From Siphonodentalium dalli (lineage: Eukaryota > Mollusca > Scaphopoda > Gadilida > Siphonodentaliidae), in the NCBI GenBank assembly GCA_032622095.1, contig CP136067.1, positions 174,442,556 to 174,506,555 of the forward strand: DNA of 64,000 nt, in the 5' to 3' direction. The position numbers and the translations under genes are program-made. Each line of letters begins with the position of its first letter. Position 1 is the stretch's first letter. Below the pieces are notes generated by a model that had not been told where the DNA came from, did no database searches, and saw only the letters and a program-made list of their open reading frames with translations. Positions 61,201-64,000 of this stretch are shown one piece after another.

Positions 61201-64000
61201 CACGCTCACCACTAAGGGTAGTTGTGTGAAAAGGACTTTAAATTTGAATAACCTCTAAATCTTTGTATGAATTAAAAATGGCACATGGTTCGAAATTTTC
61301 ATACAATTTTATGAAGGTATTTTGTCAGTTTTTGGTCAGTAGATATTGAGCTTGCATTAATTTTCGATCCAGTGAATAGGAAACTTAATTTTGGTCGGAA
61401 TTGAATGGAACTGAGTACAGACTGGATGCTCAACTGACGAACCGTGAAGCATTTGAGACACAATTTTATCCATAGCTACTCGTTCTCGCTATTTTAACCC
61501 TTCCATGACTGGAGCTTCCTGAAAGTTTGCAAACACCCTGTGTCAATGCATTCTCTTATATATGCGAGTCCCCCATATATATGGAGCATATAAAAGAGAA
61601 TACATTGACCTAATAATATTTACATTTACCTTGTAGGGCAGTGTATTCTTTTATATAAGCGAAGCTCACTATGGGAGACTCGGATATAAAAGATAATGCA
61701 CTGGCACATGATTGTCAATGCTGCACCAGCGCAGCTCCCGTCATCAAAGGGTTAATGTATAACGCGAATAGATTAATTGTGATTTTTCCCATCCAGGATC
61801 TCGGTACACGACCCAGTTCTGTGTTCCTATTCGGCATTATCCTCAAAGAGATTGTGGCAGCACTGCATCGGATATACCTAAATGTGAGTACAAGCTAATG
61901 AATTAGTCATTATGTGTGCATGTTGTTTAGTTTAGTGTGTATATGCTTGGCAATGTAGTGCTCAGACTTTGTTCACTGCATATTATGTGACGGTTCCAAA
62001 CGGTACCAAACATCACAACAACCAATTCTATCATTCCCGAATATCATACGCTCGCGAAATATGTGAGGTCCATATTTCATGACCAGCAGAACATAATCCG
62101 ATTAAAAGTGGCACCCCACCAAAGAGATAATATAAGTGTAGGAAGTCCAACATATTGGAGGGAAATGTTCAGATAATAAGCTCAACAAACGACCGTATTA
62201 TCTGAACATGCATATGGTAATGACTCGTCAATGAGTATTTGGTAAAGAAATGGTTAACAGACAAGCAACCGCGCGCACTCTTTATCAGGAGCCATCTTTA
62301 CTTGTTTTCGGAGTCCGAGCAAAATTCAGAACCTGTATAAATCTATCTTTTGATTGTCTATATCTGATCACCAGGGCCTCCCGTGAACGGGCTCATTTGT
62401 AATTATACCCCCACTTTTCGAAAAAGAAATAGGGGAGGGGTTACCGAATTGACTCTGTCCGTATGTCCGGGCGTATATCTCAGTCATGAGTTATCCTATT
62501 TGAATGAAATTTGGTACGGAGGTTCTCCTTCACTGCTTTCGACAGACGGACAAGTTATCTTCGAATTATAGAGTTATCCCTCTTTGTTTAACAAATCTTG
62601 GTGTTTAGTCCGTCCGCGCGCATATGCCTTAGCCATGGGTTACTCTCTTTTGTAATTACTGTCCTTGGGTTCCGCCCTGGACAGTCCTGCACATGTTTCA
62701 ATTCGGCATTTGGGGACTTTCTAGCATATATGGCACAACCTCTTGTTTTTAATTGTTGTCGGGTATACAAAACGTATAAAATATCTTTTTGGTGTCAAAT
62801 CGGTGTATTTAATGTTAAAATCTACTAATACCGTGCCGCCTGATATCTGGTCGACGTCAGTACTCGATCACTTGAACATACAGCCTGTACAAGTCTCATG
62901 AAAATTATGTTACAATTTTGAGATTTAATTTCCATATACTATAATGGCGAACTATTCTCATTTCATGCTAGTTTGTTGTCGTTGTAGCCTCGAGGGAATC
63001 TGTACCCTATCCTCAGTGACCTCATTGTGCCAAAGGCTCCGGATCTGACGCTGTTGATGGACGGGCCGCGGATTGGGGAGAGAGAACGAGCTGCTCTGTT
63101 TCAAGAACTACAGTACTCCGTGGAAAACCTCACATACCACATTACTGAAATAATGGTAAGTACTGCGTGAAAACCTCACATACATGCACATAAGAGGGAT
63201 TTCTCTGGGATAGAATATGTCTTAAGAAGTGGTGCAAATTCCATCGCGAGTGTAACTGCCATGGCGTAGATATTCCATATTTACTGTATGGCGTACTTTT
63301 ATATAAAACTTGAAATTAAATTGACTATACGTTTCCACGTACTTCGCACACAGTACATATGCGTCTGTCCCACCGAATATTCATTTACGTACACCAACTT
63401 CGACTGGCGAGGAATTGTTTGCTAAATTTGAATTATGCATTTTCTTGCAGCCAAGCACGGGCGTCTTGGGGACCCACAAGAAGGCCGCGGTATACGAGCT
63501 CATCAAGAATAACAAAAGATTTCCAGATGGATACTTCTGGAGTGCCGAAATGGTAAGATAAGATAACATTTCCAGATGGATACTTCTGGAGTGCCGAAAT
63601 GGTAAGATTAGATAAGATTTCCAGATGGATACTTCTGGAGTGCCGAAATGGTAAGATAAGATAAGATTTCCAGATGGATACTTCTGGAGTGCCGAAATGG
63701 TAAGATAAGATAAGATTTCCAGACGGATAATTCTGGAGTACCGAAATAGTAAGATTAGATAAGATTTCCAGATGGATATTTCGGGTGTGCCGAAATGGTA
63801 AGATAAGATAAGATTTCCAGACGGATAATTCTGGAGTGCCGAAATGGTAAGATAAGATAAGATTGTTTATCGCAATGCATCTATGCGGTCAGTTGCAAAT
63901 AACAGTTAATTCACGACAAGCGTGATATGTACCCCCGACTCTCAGTTTAGAGAATGGGCAATACTAAATATGTGCATGGATGGATTTTTAAAAATTATTT
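52132..64000 (+). CDS. Gene 2: unrecognised gene, runs off the right edge
   Basis: Exons 52132-52213, 55477-55608, 56865-56969, about 58238-58310, 61797-61883, 62988-63155 and 63451-63552, further exons beyond the window. N-terminal third is Tyr/Pro/Met-rich and likely disordered (PYNPMYSSPYGGYHG, PPEYPMVMPLPEEP). Then a basic patch, a hydrophobic/basic helix (AYAAFFVALLNKLRKK) and an ordered-looking, mainly helical part with FGIILKEIVAALHRIYLN, LIVPKAPDLTLLMDGPRIGE and AAVYELIKNNKRFPDGYFW. I do not recognise the family. Strong composition bias, long open spliced frame and matched phases support it being real. Whether it is separate from gene 1 or joined to it in some transcripts cannot be told here. 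Confidence 0.75.
52636..52884. mobile_element. piggyBac-like MITE in gene 2 intron 1
   Basis: TTAA at both ends; ccctttcatgacaggagct and the inverted agctccagtcatggaaggg. Two hairpin modules, both decayed. Confidence 0.85.
53710..53727. repeat. Poly-C run
   Basis: About 18 consecutive C. Similar G or C runs lie at 55008-55025, 18061-18072 and 37177-37189; lengths may be sequencing-dependent. Confidence 0.8.
54026..54135. repeat. Fold-back in gene 2 intron 1
   Basis: Arms aaatacacacatagtgtttc and gaaacactacgtgtgtattt with an inner ttacaccacgagt / acgagtggtgtaa pair. Confidence 0.85.
55477..55608 (+). CDS. Gene 2 exon 2 (Pro-rich)
   Basis: 132 nt, acceptor ctatatctatttcag, donor CCAG|gttagt, phase 1 to 1 (C|AC gives His). 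Reads HHMPMVGRPPEYPMVMPLPE then a Pro/Ile/Glu-rich segment ending EPPPNGP. Likely disordered. Confidence 0.8.
55670..56240 (+). repeat. Degenerate repeat with tccgtccgtccgtccgg leader
   Basis: Starts cgcaacgaagttgtggggcg and tccgtccgtccgtccgg, then three diverged copies of a ~150-bp block (gtttaaacttggcacagata, gggaacctgtgcacctgc). The leader is of the kind common in mollusc repeats. Confidence 0.6.
56865..56969 (+). CDS. Gene 2 exon 3 (basic)
   Basis: 105 nt, acceptor attatttttag, donor CCAA|gtgagt, phase 1 to 1. Reads APKDQVRTKSRRVSSANKL then YPWRRQSDKKYPFPGP: a basic stretch that could be a localisation or nucleic-acid-contact patch, but nothing specific is recognised. Confidence 0.78.
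57050..57290 (+). repeat. Second copy of the 47.4-kb repeat
   Basis: See 47375-47640. It starts about 80 bases after gene 2 exon 3. Confidence 0.65.
57806..58170. mobile_element. Fold-back element just before gene 2 exon 4
   Basis: Ends acggatggccttcgcggtgg and the inverted ccgcgaaggccaaccgtgcc; the whole is nearly palindromic. It ends 68 bases before the exon 4 acceptor. Confidence 0.8.
58238..58310 (+). CDS. Gene 2 exon 4 (hydrophobic/basic helix)
   Basis: Strong acceptor (tttcttttctcgttgcag). The 3' part reads LAYAAFFVALLNKLRKK and leaves in phase 0 at AAG|gtagta; the 5' part reads KGLRKLRH if phase 1 is carried from exon 3. The frame across about 58255-58264 is the least secure point of this model (one base decides it). 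A second donor, TTAC|gtaaga at 58302, is also possible. The helix is too short and too basic for a clear membrane span. Confidence 0.6.
59530..59853. mobile_element. piggyBac-like MITE, left end lost
   Basis: Matches 44857-45255 from cggtctgtctcaatagaacc to the right end tgttgggtaaaggg TTAA; the left terminal repeat is missing. Two intact palindromes (about 59631-59699 and 59755-59823). Confidence 0.85.
59928..60424. mobile_element. ~495-bp MITE with ttaaaggcacg ends
   Basis: Ends taaaggcacgtgaggcc and ggccaaccgtacctttaa, internal near-palindromic arms with gagcgttt / aaacgctc motifs. Same family as the element nested at 2858-3363. Confidence 0.75.
61494..61755. mobile_element. piggyBac-like MITE next to gene 2 exon 5
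   Basis: TTAA at both ends; cccttccatgactggagc and the inverted gctcccgtcatcaaaggg; two decayed hairpins. Confidence 0.85.
61797..61883 (+). CDS. Gene 2 exon 5
   Basis: 87 nt, acceptor tttttcccatccag, donor AAT|gtgagt, phase 0 to 0. Reads DLGTRPSSVFLFGIILKEIV then AALHRIYLN, an amphipathic helix. A TTAA-flanked MITE (61494-61755) ends only 41 bases before it. Confidence 0.85.
62365..62640 (+). repeat. Interspersed repeat with gtccgtatgtccgggcg motif
   Basis: Contains gggcctcccgtgaacgggct and tatctcagtcatgagttatc, similar in style to 4830-4960 (tatctcagtcatggattatt). Probably the 3' part of a mollusc-type element. Confidence 0.45.
62988..63155 (+). CDS. Gene 2 exon 6
   Basis: 168 nt, acceptor gttgtcgttgtag, donor ATG|gtaagt, phase 0 to 0; 56 residues. 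Reads PRGNLYPILSDLIVPKAP, DLTLLMDGPRIGERERAAL and FQELQYSVENLTYHITEIM. Composition is that of an ordered, conserved domain, unlike exons 1-3. Confidence 0.88.
63451..63552 (+). CDS. Gene 2 exon 7 (last seen)
   Basis: 102 nt, acceptor gcattttcttgcag, donor ATG|gtaaga, phase 0 to 0. Reads PSTGVLGTHKKAAVYELIKN then NKRFPDGYFWSAEM. The final 34 bases and the donor are the first unit of a seven-copy 49-bp tandem repeat. Confidence 0.85.
63519..63863 (+). repeat. 49-bp minisatellite containing exon end and splice sites
   Basis: Seven units at 49-bp spacing starting 63519, 63568, 63617, 63666, 63715, 63764 and 63813. Each holds tttccag, about 26 bases of exon 7 coding sequence ending gccgaaatg (or a close variant), then gtaagat and a gataaga run. 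The first unit is the real exon end. Confidence 0.92.

Overview
The window looks like metazoan nuclear DNA, most likely from a lophotrochozoan and probably a bivalve mollusc. It is AT-rich, has kilobase-scale introns with GT-AG junctions, and is dense in short non-autonomous DNA transposons and fold-back elements. Several repeats end in the GACGGACGACGG / CCGTCCGTCCG style familiar from mollusc genomes. No rRNA, tRNA, operon or bacterial gene is visible. The taxon is an inference, not a proof.

Two plus-strand genes are present. Gene 1 (2243-35760) can be assembled from 11 exon positions whose splice phases all fit. It encodes a homologue of the vertebrate C21orf58 protein (DUF4587 family, 'QNAQ' motif): a short helical N-terminus, a Gln/Pro-rich middle, the Met/Gln-rich DUF4587 helix, a poly-His patch, a Pro run and a Tyr-rich tail. 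The simplest product is 322 aa.

The striking part is 23.6-28.6 kb. The exon carrying the DUF4587 helix exists in five tandem, diverged versions (7a-7e). All five start in phase 1 and end in phase 0. Exactly one can be used per mRNA: using two gives a TGA within five codons, and using none gives a TAA in exon 8. This is the structure of a mutually exclusive exon array, here in a Met/Gln helix with variable, partly Cys-rich tails.

Gene 2 (52132 to beyond the right edge) starts with a Tyr/Pro/Met-rich leader and continues into a helical, unrecognised protein. The last exon seen is followed by a 49-bp tandem repeat built from that exon's own 3' end and splice donor.

The rest is intron and intergenic DNA filled with mobile elements: TTAA-flanked piggyBac-like MITEs, a hAT-like MITE with an 8-bp target duplication, a ~350-bp MITE family with six or more copies, long fold-backs, minisatellites and simple repeats. 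One ~70-bp palindrome occurs inside elements with four different terminal repeats. The 16 kb between the genes (35.9-52.1 kb) shows no convincing exon.
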